Assembly (NCBI GenBank): GCA_023388835.1
Contig: JAEWFK010000172.1
Location: forward strand, 1 to 15,473
DNA: 15,473 nt
Direction of reading: 5' to 3'
Origin: Pseudomonadota bacterium
GTDB taxonomy: Bacteria; Pseudomonadota; Gammaproteobacteria; Burkholderiales; Burkholderiaceae_B
A model generated the notes under the pieces. That model made no database searches, had not been told where the DNA came from, and was given only the letters and a program-made list of their open reading frames with translations. This document shows, in pieces, positions 7,891 through 14,625 of this stretch (position 1 is the stretch's first letter; every line of letters begins with the position of its first letter). Position numbers and translations under genes: made by a program.

Positions 7891-7955
7891 AATAATGGAG
7901 TCGGGATCATGCACAGGGGTCCGATCCCGATTATTCGATCCATGCCTTTGGATCG
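7891..7955 (+). terminator. Two consecutive hairpins after ridA (probable transcription end)
   Basis: The first hairpin pairs TCGGGATC (7901-7908) with GATCCCGA (7923-7930). An outer AATAAT/ATTATT pair (7891-7896 with 7930-7935) can add to it if the short left bulge is tolerated. The second pairs CGATCCA (7936-7942) with TGGATCG (7949-7955) around a 6-nt loop. There is no clean T-tract, so termination is likely but not textbook. The symmetrical arms could also serve the opposite strand. Confidence 0.45.
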
Positions 7956-8118
7956 TAGCGGTATATCGACATCCGAAATTTCATTCTGCCACCCTGGCAT
8001 TAGCCGTGGTCGCCTGGGCGAGTGCCGACAAAGAATATTCGACAGTGCCTGCCGAATGTTAGACAGCGAACCATAGTCGCCCGGCTACCGCCACTTTTTG
8101 GGAGTCAGTACCAGGTAC
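7956..8118. other. Non-coding convergent gap with operator-like palindromes
   Basis: The 231 bp between the ends of ridA and the lyase-superfamily gene contain no credible gene on either strand. Besides the ridA hairpins there is a 21-bp imperfect palindrome at 8037-8057 (ATTCG-A-CAG-TGC-CTG-C-CGAAT). A GACAG direct repeat lies at 8041-8045 and 8062-8066. A perfect AGTACC-A-GGTACT palindrome at 8107-8119 touches the stop of the minus-strand gene. Operator-like symmetry between two gene ends is unusual. It may mark an old junction of module C with the backbone, but no insertion-sequence end was recognised. Confidence 0.4.
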
Positions 8119-8994
8119 TTAGACTTCCCGGTTGAACCGATCACCAATCTGGATCGCATGGCTCATACCGGCCAGATCATGGATATCGGAGAACGGTACA
8201 TGCACCTCGGGATCGAATCGCGCACCGTTCCACTCCCTGATCTTGGCCAGAGCCTTACGCATGCCGTGTACCGCCCCTAGGAGCGGAGATAGCGGCACGC
8301 TGACTCGCGCCACACCCATTTTTTCTATTTCGTCGAAGGTGATGTCCTGCAATCCCTTGCCCACTTCGTCTTCGATGAGGTTGATAGCAAGCAGGCCATC
8401 GATATTGGCGGCGAGGTACGCAATTTCATCCCGTGTACGCACGCCTTCAACAAAGAACATGGTGGCGCCGGCCTTCAGCCACGCATTGCCGCGAGCTGCA
8501 ACATCCTCCAGCCCATTGAGACTGAGTGCATCTGTGCGAGCATTGATCACGAAGTCCGGATCACGGCGTGCATCCACTGCCGCTTGAATTTTCCCTGTCA
8601 TTTCTCCGATCGACACTACTTCTTTGCCATGTAGTCGGCCGCATCGCTTCGGCAGCACTTGATCCTCCAGATTGATACCTGCTGCTCCCGCCAACTCAAA
8701 CTCGCGCACTGTGTACCAGGTGTTGACGGCGTTGCCGTAGCCGGTATCAGCGTCACCCATCACGGGAATGGTCACAGACCGAATGATGGCTTGTGTGCGC
8801 TCTACAACTTCGCGCATCGAAAAGATACTCACGTCCGGGTAGCCGCTTGCGGCGGCCAACCCCATGCCGCTGACCTGGATGGCCTCAAAGCCTGCTTCTT
8901 CGGAGAGCCGCGCCGAGATGGCGTCATACGCCCCACCCATCACGAGCAGTTTGGGGGACTTAAGAAGTTCAAGCAGTCGGGTGGTCTGTCTCAT
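8119..8994 (-). CDS. Isocitrate lyase/PEP mutase superfamily enzyme (2-methylisocitrate lyase-like)
   Basis: A 291-residue alpha/beta-barrel enzyme of the ICL/PEP mutase superfamily. It has VSGMGLAAASGYPD (41-54), the Mg-binding GDADTGYGN (80-88; D81 and D83), INLEDQ (107-112) and INARTDA (150-156). The gate loop reads KRCGRLHGK (116-124): the catalytic Cys of lyase-type members is present, but the His of the usual KRCGH is Arg. Members cleave or hydrolyse C-C or C-P bonds of 2-oxo- or 2-hydroxy-acids (methylisocitrate, dimethylmalate, oxaloacetate, phosphonopyruvate). The ATG at 8994 has GAGG about 7 nt upstream; a TTG at 9015 lies upstream of that site and is rejected. It is divergent from a Bug receptor and probably shares the LacI-type control region. 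The exact substrate is unknown. Confidence 0.88.
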   Translation of the reverse strand: MRQTTRLLELLKSPKLLVMGGAYDAISARLSEEAGFEAIQVSGMGLAAASGYPDVSIFSMREVVERTQAIIRSVTIPVMGDADTGYGNAVNTWYTVREFELAGAAGINLEDQVLPKRCGRLHGKEVVSIGEMTGKIQAAVDARRDPDFVINARTDALSLNGLEDVAARGNAWLKAGATMFFVEGVRTRDEIAYLAANIDGLLAINLIEDEVGKGLQDITFDEIEKMGVARVSVPLSPLLGAVHGMRKALAKIREWNGARFDPEVHVPFSDIHDLAGMSHAIQIGDRFNREV

Positions 8995-9008
8995 GGTTAT
9001 CCTCAGTT

Positions 9009-9024
9009 TTGGCAACGTTTGCTA
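9009..9024. promoter_or_regulatory. Second, imperfect LacI-type operator (O2)
   Basis: TTGGCAACGTTTGCTA shares the right half ACGTTTGC and the central CG with the perfect operator at 9065-9080; its left half is degenerate. It lies just upstream of the ribosome binding site of the minus-strand lyase gene. Its centre is 56 bp from the main operator, about five helical turns, so looping or independent control of both directions is conceivable. Confidence 0.5.
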
Positions 9025-9064
9025 CCGATTTCATTACGTCACACTGTACTATATATAAACTCTA
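9025..9064. promoter_or_regulatory. AT-rich divergent promoter region between the two operators
   Basis: This 40-bp segment carries the only TATA-rich stretch in the divergent gap (TATATATAAA, about 9050-9059). TATAAA at 9054-9059 is a reasonable -10 for the bug gene and would place transcription start within the perfect operator. ACTATA at 9048-9053 reads as TATAGT on the minus strand for the lyase gene. No good -35 match is visible on either strand, so the exact promoters are uncertain. Confidence 0.4.
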
Positions 9065-9080
9065 CTGCAAACGTTTGCAG
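9065..9080. promoter_or_regulatory. Perfect LacI-family operator (O1)
   Basis: CTGCAAACGTTTGCAG is a perfect 16-bp palindrome with the central CG recognised by the hinge helix of LacI/GalR-family repressors. It matches the family pattern TGnnAnCGnTnnCA. It lies between the TATA-rich segment and the bug ribosome binding site. A weaker half-site (AAACGTTC) follows at 9081-9088. A LacI-family gene lies two genes away, at 10169. Confidence 0.75.
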
Positions 9081-9119
9081 AAACGTTCAGGTTTTCATCC
9101 ACTATGAGGAAGCTCCACA

Positions 9120-10100
9120 ATGAGCATTCAGATATCTTCACGCAGATGGGCTCTTGGCTTGATGGCAGGACTGTTGTGCGCCTCGGCTGCCGTCGCACAG
9201 TATCCCGACCGTCCAATTCACTTCATCGTGCCGTATCCGCCAGGGGGCGCCACCGATAACCTGTCCCGCACCTTGATGCCGTACATCGCCAAGAATCTCG
9301 GAGATGACGTCACGATCGTGGTCAATAATCAGCCAGGTGCGGCCGGCTCCATAGGCACCCGCGCGCTCGCGAATGCAAAGCCGGACGGTTACACCTTCGG
9401 CTTGGTGACGATGCCGCCCGTTTTGAGCGTACCGATTGAGCGAGACACCGGCTGGACCTGGAAGAGTTTTGATCTCCTGGCTAACGTAGTCGATGATCCG
9501 GTCAGTTTTGCCGTATCAAAAGAGAGCGGCATCAAATCGCTGCAAGACCTCATTGAACTGGGTAAGCGCAAGCCGGGAGGCATCTCGGTTGGCACTACTG
9601 GTGTGGGGTCAGATGACCATTTCCTTGCAATGGTGTTCCAGCGCCAGACAGGCACACCCATCATGCATGTGCCTTTTAAGGGTTCAGCAGATATCATCAC
9701 GGCGCTTCGAGGTGGCGTAATCGATGTGGCCGCCATCAACATCAGCGAAACGGTCAGCCTTCTAAAAGGGGGCACGCCGATCATTGCGTTGGCCCAAGGC
9801 GCGTCCACCCGAGGCGACATGGCGCCGGATGTGCCAACCTTTAAGGAGTTGGGCGTCGATATGGAACTGAGCGCCATGCGCGGCATGGCAGCGCCCAAGG
9901 GATTGCCCGCAGAGGTCAGCGAAAGGCTCGTGGGAGCAATTCAGAAAGCGGCTGCCGACCCGGAGTTCCTTGAGAAAGCGCGCAACCAGCTTCTGCAGCC
10001 GATTAACTACAATTCCCCGGATGAATTTGGCCGTCGACTACAGGCGCTGGAAGGTGACTTTGAGCAAATCTGGAAGGAAACACCTTGGGTCGACAAATAA
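9120..10100 (+). CDS. Bug (TctC-type) periplasmic solute receptor, module C
   Basis: A 326-residue tripartite tricarboxylate transporter receptor-family protein. Residues 1-26 are a signal peptide ending AVA, and the mature start QYPDRPIHFIVPYPPGGATDNLSR is diagnostic. The PGGxxD loop (Asp46) helps bind ligand carboxylates in Bug structures. Later family segments include NNQPGAAGSIGTRALANAKPDGYTFG and MHVPFKGSADIITALRGG. GAGGA lies about 9 nt before the ATG. No tctA/tctB membrane genes are nearby, as is common for the many orphan Bug receptors of Bordetella relatives. It may use a transporter encoded elsewhere or act as a sensor. Divergence from a lyase-superfamily enzyme suggests an organic-acid ligand. 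It ends in a strong terminator. Confidence 0.92.
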   Translation: MSIQISSRRWALGLMAGLLCASAAVAQYPDRPIHFIVPYPPGGATDNLSRTLMPYIAKNLGDDVTIVVNNQPGAAGSIGTRALANAKPDGYTFGLVTMPPVLSVPIERDTGWTWKSFDLLANVVDDPVSFAVSKESGIKSLQDLIELGKRKPGGISVGTTGVGSDDHFLAMVFQRQTGTPIMHVPFKGSADIITALRGGVIDVAAINISETVSLLKGGTPIIALAQGASTRGDMAPDVPTFKELGVDMELSAMRGMAAPKGLPAEVSERLVGAIQKAAADPEFLEKARNQLLQPINYNSPDEFGRRLQALEGDFEQIWKETPWVDK

Positions 10101-10113
10101 GCCGAAACGACCC

Positions 10114-10148
10114 TCCGGGCGGGTGACATCCTGCCCGGATCTTTTTTT
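10114..10148 (+). terminator. Strong intrinsic terminator between bug and lacI-like genes
   Basis: TCCGGGCGGG pairs with CCTGCCCGGA (10 bp, one G-U) around the loop TGACAT, followed by TC and seven T. It lies 13 bp after the bug stop and ends only 20 bp before the ATG of the regulator gene. Transcription of that gene from the bug promoter would therefore depend on read-through. Confidence 0.9.
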
Positions 10149-10168
10149 GAATGGAGTTACCGCACACT

Positions 10169-11182
10169 ATGGTTGCCAGGCGCACGCTTAAGGATGTGGC
10201 TCAGGAGGCTGGAGTCAGCGCCTCTACCGTTTCCCGTGTGATTCACGGTTTGCCGGTTAAAAAGACCACCCGTCAACGGGTTGAGTCGGTCATTATGGCT
10301 TCTGGCTACTCTCCCAATCTGGCTGCTCGTTCGCTGAAGACGCGCTCCACGCAGACCATTGTGTGTGCGATCCGTGGGCTTTTGAGTCCTGCCATGTCGC
10401 CATTTCTACGCGGTGTGGAGCAGACCGTGCGCGAGGCGGGCTATCGCCTAGTGTTGATGGGAGTGGAGGAAGATGCGCTGAGTCAACGCGAAACGCTCAC
10501 GCGGCTATCGGGAGACGGGTTTGATGGCCTTATCTTTAGCGGCGCCCCCGATCATACTGAAGAGATCAACCAAGTCATTTCACGGCTCTCCCTTCCGGCA
10601 GTCGTGGTTGACCGAGAACCCACTCACGCGATCGACACCATCAGCATCGCGCACGAGACCGGTATGCGCATGGCGATCGGTCACCTTCATGCGCTGGGCC
10701 ATAAGCGGATCGCTCTCATTACTGGTTCGAACAAGATTCGACCGGGTGCTGCCCGCATTCAAGGATTTCGCGATGCGGTGCAAACGTATTTCGGCCAGAC
10801 ATCAGAGGCAGTGGTGTTTGACGGCTGCAACGAGCCCGAAGCCGCCTTTATCGTGGCATCAGGGCTGTTAGCTGGAGTCGATCGGCCCACGGCGCTCATT
10901 TCCGGCGGTATGACGCTATTGCCGGGAGTGTTGCAAGCCATCCAGGCGCAAGGTCTGGACATTGGCAAAGATATATCCGTCATTGCGGGTTGCGATTCGG
11001 ACCTGGCCGCTCTTACCTCGCCTTCCATTACCGCTATCCGATGGGATCTCGTCAAATGGGGAGCTTTCTCAGCTCAAATGCTTTTAGAGCAAATTCATGA
11101 GCCCGGCCCGCGTCCCGCCCAGCACGTCATGTTGCCGGTGGACCTGGTGTGCCGTCAGTCTTGCGCCGCCTTGCATACGTAA
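10169..11182 (+). CDS. LacI-family transcriptional regulator, module C
   Basis: A 337-residue LacI/GalR regulator of usual length. The N-terminal helix-turn-helix is RTLKDVAQEAGVSASTVSRVIHG (about 5-27). The hinge helix SPNLAARSLK (about 48-57) supplies the Leu that intercalates at the central CG of the operator. A periplasmic-binding-protein-like effector domain follows (GFDGLIFSG, AIGHLHALGHKRIALITG, RIQGFRDAV, ISVIAGCDSD). The ATG at 10169 is chosen because it gives the standard N-terminus. GGAG is 12 nt upstream, rather far; an ATG at 10151 would add six residues but has no ribosome binding site. It is the likely ligand-responsive repressor for the operators at 9009-9080. It sits right behind a terminator, so it has either a promoter inside bug or read-through expression. 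Confidence 0.9.
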   Translation: MVARRTLKDVAQEAGVSASTVSRVIHGLPVKKTTRQRVESVIMASGYSPNLAARSLKTRSTQTIVCAIRGLLSPAMSPFLRGVEQTVREAGYRLVLMGVEEDALSQRETLTRLSGDGFDGLIFSGAPDHTEEINQVISRLSLPAVVVDREPTHAIDTISIAHETGMRMAIGHLHALGHKRIALITGSNKIRPGAARIQGFRDAVQTYFGQTSEAVVFDGCNEPEAAFIVASGLLAGVDRPTALISGGMTLLPGVLQAIQAQGLDIGKDISVIAGCDSDLAALTSPSITAIRWDLVKWGAFSAQMLLEQIHEPGPRPAQHVMLPVDLVCRQSCAALHT

Positions 11183-11214
11183 GCGCAGGGCGGCGAAGCA
11201 TTTTCCCGATTCCT

Positions 11215-12216
11215 TTACAGCGAGACCGGTGTGACGGCTTTGCCGGTAGTGAAGAAGGACACCAGGTTCCGGATCGCGAGGTCGGCCATCTGTCGGCGGG
11301 TCTCATCCGTGGCGCTGCCGATATGGGGAGTGAGCACGACGTTGGAGAGGCTGCGCAGCGGGCTCTCTCCCAGCGGTTCGGTTTCGAAGACGTCGAGCGC
11401 GGCGCCTGCGATGGTGCCGTCGGCGAGAGCCCGGCACAGGTCGGCTTCATTGATCACCGAGCCGCGCGCGATGTTGACGATGACGCCGCTGGACCCGAGC
11501 GCCTTCAATACGGCGGCATCAATCAGGTGATGGGTGTCCGCGCCACCCGGGCATGAAACGATCAGCACATCGGAATGGTTCGCCAAGGCCGTGATGGAAT
11601 TGAAATGCCGCCACGGCACCGGCTGGCTGCGCCGCCCGAAGTAGCTTATCTCTACATCGAATGCCTCCAGGCGCCTGACGATTTCCTTGCCGATACGCCC
11701 CAGGCCGGCAATGCCGACTTTCTTGCCGGCCAGGTTCACTCCCAGCGGAAAGGAGGCCGCTTCCCATGCACCGCTGCGCACGAACTCGTCGGCCGCCGGT
11801 ATGCGGCGAAGCAGTGCGAGAAGCAGGCCTATGGTCGTCTCCGCCACCGCCTTGTTCAGGACGTCGGGCGTGTTCGTGACGACAATACCTTTCTGTGCCG
11901 CATGGGCGACGGGTATGCCGTCGTAGCCCACCCCATTGGTGCTGATGATGCGCAGCTGAGGCAGGCGGTCGATGAGCTCGGCTGGCACCCTGCAGTTTGA
12001 TCGCGTGATGATGCCGACGATCGAGGCCGCCTTGGAAGGGTCGCTCGCCAGCGCCTCTTCGTCCACGAGATTGAACAGGGACTGCAGTTGCGCCTGTAGG
12101 GCGGCAGGGAAGGGGCCGACTTGAAGCACGGGGGGAAAGTCGGGGCGGCCCAGCGCCTGCCTGTCTGCATGGTCGGATTGGGGGCCGGACACCCCGGAAG
12201 AATGATTCGTCGTCAT
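11215..12216 (-). CDS. D-isomer-specific 2-hydroxyacid dehydrogenase
   Basis: A 333-residue NAD(P)-dependent D-2-hydroxyacid dehydrogenase of the glyoxylate/hydroxypyruvate reductase type. The Rossmann motif is GLGRIG (171-176). The catalytic triad is Arg251 (NIARGS), Glu280 (DVFETEP) and His298 (LTPHIGS). The Arg-Glu and Glu-His spacings of 29 and 18 residues equal those of the classic glycerate dehydrogenase. It reversibly reduces a 2-oxoacid to the D-hydroxyacid in the cytoplasm. The first ~28 residues are low-complexity and could be a misplaced start: the ATG at 12216 has no clear ribosome binding site. It is the third gene of a minus-strand set after an amidase and a Bug receptor, 97 bp from the latter, suggesting a role downstream in the same pathway. 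Confidence 0.9.
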   Translation of the reverse strand: MTTNHSSGVSGPQSDHADRQALGRPDFPPVLQVGPFPAALQAQLQSLFNLVDEEALASDPSKAASIVGIITRSNCRVPAELIDRLPQLRIISTNGVGYDGIPVAHAAQKGIVVTNTPDVLNKAVAETTIGLLLALLRRIPAADEFVRSGAWEAASFPLGVNLAGKKVGIAGLGRIGKEIVRRLEAFDVEISYFGRRSQPVPWRHFNSITALANHSDVLIVSCPGGADTHHLIDAAVLKALGSSGVIVNIARGSVINEADLCRALADGTIAGAALDVFETEPLGESPLRSLSNVVLTPHIGSATDETRRQMADLAIRNLVSFFTTGKAVTPVSL

Positions 12217-12238
12217 GATGATAGGTATAAGCGTTGTA

Positions 12239-12302
12239 GGCCCGCGGAAGACGGGCCCTGCGGCGAAGTTCCGGCGCGCGCATTACCCCGCGCCGCGGGG
12301 TA
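12239..12302 (-). repeat. Two intercistronic hairpins between bug2 and the dehydrogenase gene
   Basis: One palindrome pairs TACCCCGCG (12284-12292) with CGCGGGGTA (12294-12302) about a single central base; in RNA this is a 7-bp stem with a 5-nt loop. The other pairs GGCCCG (12239-12244) with CGGGCC (12252-12257). Neither has a T-tract on the minus strand. They follow a receptor gene, as the hairpin in module A does, so receptor-specific mRNA stabilisation or partial termination is plausible. Confidence 0.5.
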
Positions 12303-12313
12303 TACCTTATCAC

Positions 12314-13291
12314 TTAGTTCGCGTTTGCTCCCGTGGACTTGACGATCTTCTCCCACTGGGCATAGTCATATTCCTGGCGCTTTGCAAGCTCATCAGGGCC
12401 GTCCGCGCCAGGGCGTACGCCAAGCGTCTTGAAGCGGTCTTGCAGGTCCGGATCGGCCAGGGCCTTGTCAATCGCCTGATAGACGACGTCAATACGGTCA
12501 CGCGGCGTGCCCTTGGGCGCGTACACGGCGACCCACATGTCGGTGTCGAAGAAATCGGGATACGTTTCCTTGATGGTCGGCACGTCGGGCAGAGCGGTGA
12601 GTCTCTCGGAACTGCCGGCCACCAGTGGACGAAGCTTCCCGCTCTTGATGTATTCGATGGCCGAGTTCACCGTTGTGAAGATCATCGGCACTTCGCCGGA
12701 CATGACGTCCGTGAGAGCGGCCGAGATCGCCTTATAGGGGATGTGTTCGAGCTTCGTGCCGACGCGCTGCGCCACCATTTCCGCCATGAGGTGGTTGATC
12801 GTGCCATTGCCGCCGGAGCTGTAATAGTACTTGCCGGGGTTCTTCTTGATTTCCTCAACGAACTCGCCGAAGGTGTGTGCGGGGAACGAGGGGTGCACCA
12901 CCAGAACGTGCGGCACAAAGCCGACTGTCGCCACGGGCTCATAATCGTTGATGGGGTCGAAGTTCACGTTCTTGTAGACCCACGGTGCGATCAGCTGATT
13001 GCTGTTTGCCGTCAGAAAAAGGCTGTAGCCGTCATTGGCCTCGCGCTTCATCATCTGGTTTCCGATCACGCCGCCCGCGCCCGGCTTGTTGTTGATCACG
13101 ATCGGCTGGCCGAGAATCGGGGCAATTTTTTCCGCCACGATACGGGCGACGATGTCGGTGCCGCCGCCCGCGGCCGTGGGCGTCGTGACGGTGATGGGGC
13201 GGGAAGGATAGGTGTCCGCCTGAGCGTTCATGGCGAACATGGGCGTGGACAGAAGCGCGGCGCAAAGCAGCGCCTTGATGTTGCTCTTCAA
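12314..13291 (-). CDS. Bug (TctC-type) periplasmic solute receptor, module D
   Basis: A roughly 325-residue Bug receptor. A TTG start at 13291 is preferred: AAAAGGGG lies about 8 nt upstream and the product begins with a compact signal peptide (MKSNIKALLCAALL...) cleaved after NAQA. An ATG at 13312, overlapping the amidase stop, adds seven residues but has no ribosome binding site. The mature region shows YPSRPITVTTPTAAGGGTDIVAR (ligand-loop Asp46), NNKPGAGGVIGNQMM and IPYKAISAALTDVMSG. It is clearly diverged from the module C receptor, so it is not a recent duplicate. No tctAB genes are present. Its place between an amidase and a hydroxyacid dehydrogenase suggests that it recognises their substrate or product, either for uptake or as a sensor. 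Confidence 0.92.
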   Translation of the reverse strand: MKSNIKALLCAALLSTPMFAMNAQADTYPSRPITVTTPTAAGGGTDIVARIVAEKIAPILGQPIVINNKPGAGGVIGNQMMKREANDGYSLFLTANSNQLIAPWVYKNVNFDPINDYEPVATVGFVPHVLVVHPSFPAHTFGEFVEEIKKNPGKYYYSSGGNGTINHLMAEMVAQRVGTKLEHIPYKAISAALTDVMSGEVPMIFTTVNSAIEYIKSGKLRPLVAGSSERLTALPDVPTIKETYPDFFDTDMWVAVYAPKGTPRDRIDVVYQAIDKALADPDLQDRFKTLGVRPGADGPDELAKRQEYDYAQWEKIVKSTGANAN

Positions 13292-13304
13292 GGTAATACC
13301 CCTT

Positions 13305-14612
13305 TTAATCATGGTCGTTATCAGAGAGTGGTCGAGTGTCTTTGCCGCCGCACACCCGGTAGATCGCTTCAGCGGCTTCAAAAGCATCGAAATCGCGCTG
13401 CCATGGCGTGATGATCTGAAAGCCCAGCGGCAGGCCCGCGCCGGTATGGCCAATCGGAACGTGCAGGCATGGCCATCCCAGAAATGTCCATGCGCGGCAA
13501 TAGGCGGAAGAGCCGCTGTTCTCCAGCCCCACGCCGGCCGCGGTGGGTGCGCTGGGCGACAGGATGATGTCGGCGCCTTCCGTGAAGGCTTCCCAGGACA
13601 GGCGTTCACGCGCCTGAAAGGCGAGCGCCTCCGTATAGTCCGAGCGTGAAATGGAGCGCCCGGTCTGCAAGAGCTGTTGCACCGGCGCGCTCACGGCGGG
13701 ATGCCGCAATACGATGGGCCGCAGACTCCTGCTCAGTTCATAGTGCATGACGATCTTATGGGCGGCCAGCAGGCGGTCCAGCCGGCTGCTGTGCTGCGGC
13801 CTTTGCCGCAACAGCACGGCGCCGCGAGCACCCAGAGCTTCGCATGCGCGGCCGAGATTGTCCGCGACCTCGGCTTCGGGCAGTTCTTCGCCCGGCGCGC
13901 TGATATGAAGCACTCTGAGGCCTTCGACCGAACGCGGTTTGACAGTCGGGAATCGGGGTTCGTTGTCCAGCAACACACAGGCGACCCGGTGAGCGGTGTT
14001 CAGGTCCGCGGCATGCCAGCCGATGGTGTCCAGCGATTCGCAGCCGGGCCCCAGCCCGCTGCGCGCGACGGCTCCAAACGATGGTTTGAAGCCCACCGTA
14101 CCGCAGTAGGCGGCAGGGCGGATGATGGAGCCACCGGTCTGCGTGCTCAACGCAAAAGGCACCATCTGCGCTGCAACGGCCGCTGCCGAACCGCTCGAGG
14201 AGCCTCCCGGCGTGTGCCCCGGAGCCACGGGGTTGCGCGTCAACGGGGGGCGCCGATAGGCAAATTCCGCCGTGTGGGTCTTGCCCAGCGGTACGGCGCC
14301 CGCCTCGCGCAGCAGAGCGACGCAGCCGGCATCGCGGGCGGCCGGTGTGTCGTCGACATGGTCCGAGCCGCAGCGCGTCGGCATGCCAAGCACATCCAGC
14401 ACGTCCTTCACCCCGAAAGGCATGCCCTCAAGCGCACGCGGAGCTGCAGGGGCGGGCGCGCCGGGTTCGACACTGTTAGGAAGATGCGCCCATGCGTGCA
14501 GGGTCGAGTCTTCGCTCGAGACCTGCGCGAGACGGTCGTGCAGCGAAGGAGGCTGCAGGCTTGAGCAAGGGGATTCACCGGACATCGGCGAGAGGTAGAT
14601 GGAGCGAGTCAT
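13305..14612 (-). CDS. Amidase-signature family hydrolase (module D)
   Basis: A 435-residue amidase-signature enzyme, first gene of the minus-strand set. The catalytic Lys is in MPFGVKDVL (K69). The cis-Ser is in TPGGSSSGSA (S138) and the nucleophile is in TQTGGSIIRPAAYCG (S162); the 24-residue S-S spacing is canonical. The usual Asp before the TGGS nucleophile loop is Gln here (TQTGGS). This form is common among amidases of this type (from memory, unverified). There is no signal peptide, so it acts in the cytoplasm. The protein is short for the family and only distantly similar to the module A amidase. The stop is 13 nt before the bug start, so the two are probably co-transcribed. The ATG at 14612 lacks an obvious ribosome binding site. 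Specificity is unknown. Confidence 0.9.
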   Translation of the reverse strand: MTRSIYLSPMSGESPCSSLQPPSLHDRLAQVSSEDSTLHAWAHLPNSVEPGAPAPAAPRALEGMPFGVKDVLDVLGMPTRCGSDHVDDTPAARDAGCVALLREAGAVPLGKTHTAEFAYRRPPLTRNPVAPGHTPGGSSSGSAAAVAAQMVPFALSTQTGGSIIRPAAYCGTVGFKPSFGAVARSGLGPGCESLDTIGWHAADLNTAHRVACVLLDNEPRFPTVKPRSVEGLRVLHISAPGEELPEAEVADNLGRACEALGARGAVLLRQRPQHSSRLDRLLAAHKIVMHYELSRSLRPIVLRHPAVSAPVQQLLQTGRSISRSDYTEALAFQARERLSWEAFTEGADIILSPSAPTAAGVGLENSGSSAYCRAWTFLGWPCLHVPIGHTGAGLPLGFQIITPWQRDFDAFEAAEAIYRVCGGKDTRPLSDNDHD

Positions 14613-14625
14613 GAACGAGTTCGGT

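Noticed and set aside
7956..8118. Insertion-sequence remnant in the ridA-lyase gap
   Set aside because: No transposase fragment on either strand and no flanking direct repeat or recognisable terminal inverted repeat pair could be established by eye.
8995..9015. TTG start for the lyase-superfamily gene at 9015
   Set aside because: It lies upstream of the GAGG ribosome binding site that serves ATG 8994, and inside the O2 operator.
12215..13411. Long open frame on the plus strand opposite bug2
   Set aside because: Composition is typical of an antisense shadow in GC-rich DNA. The minus strand encodes a clear Bug receptor with signal peptide and family motifs.
13313..13609. Upstream extension of bug2 into the amidase gene
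   Set aside because: The 99 extra residues are out-of-frame amidase sequence, and a signal peptide begins only near 13312/13291.
13677..14564. 295-codon open frame on the plus strand opposite the module D amidase
   Set aside because: No recognisable domains, His/Arg-rich composition of an antisense frame; the opposite strand carries the complete catalytic triad of an amidase.
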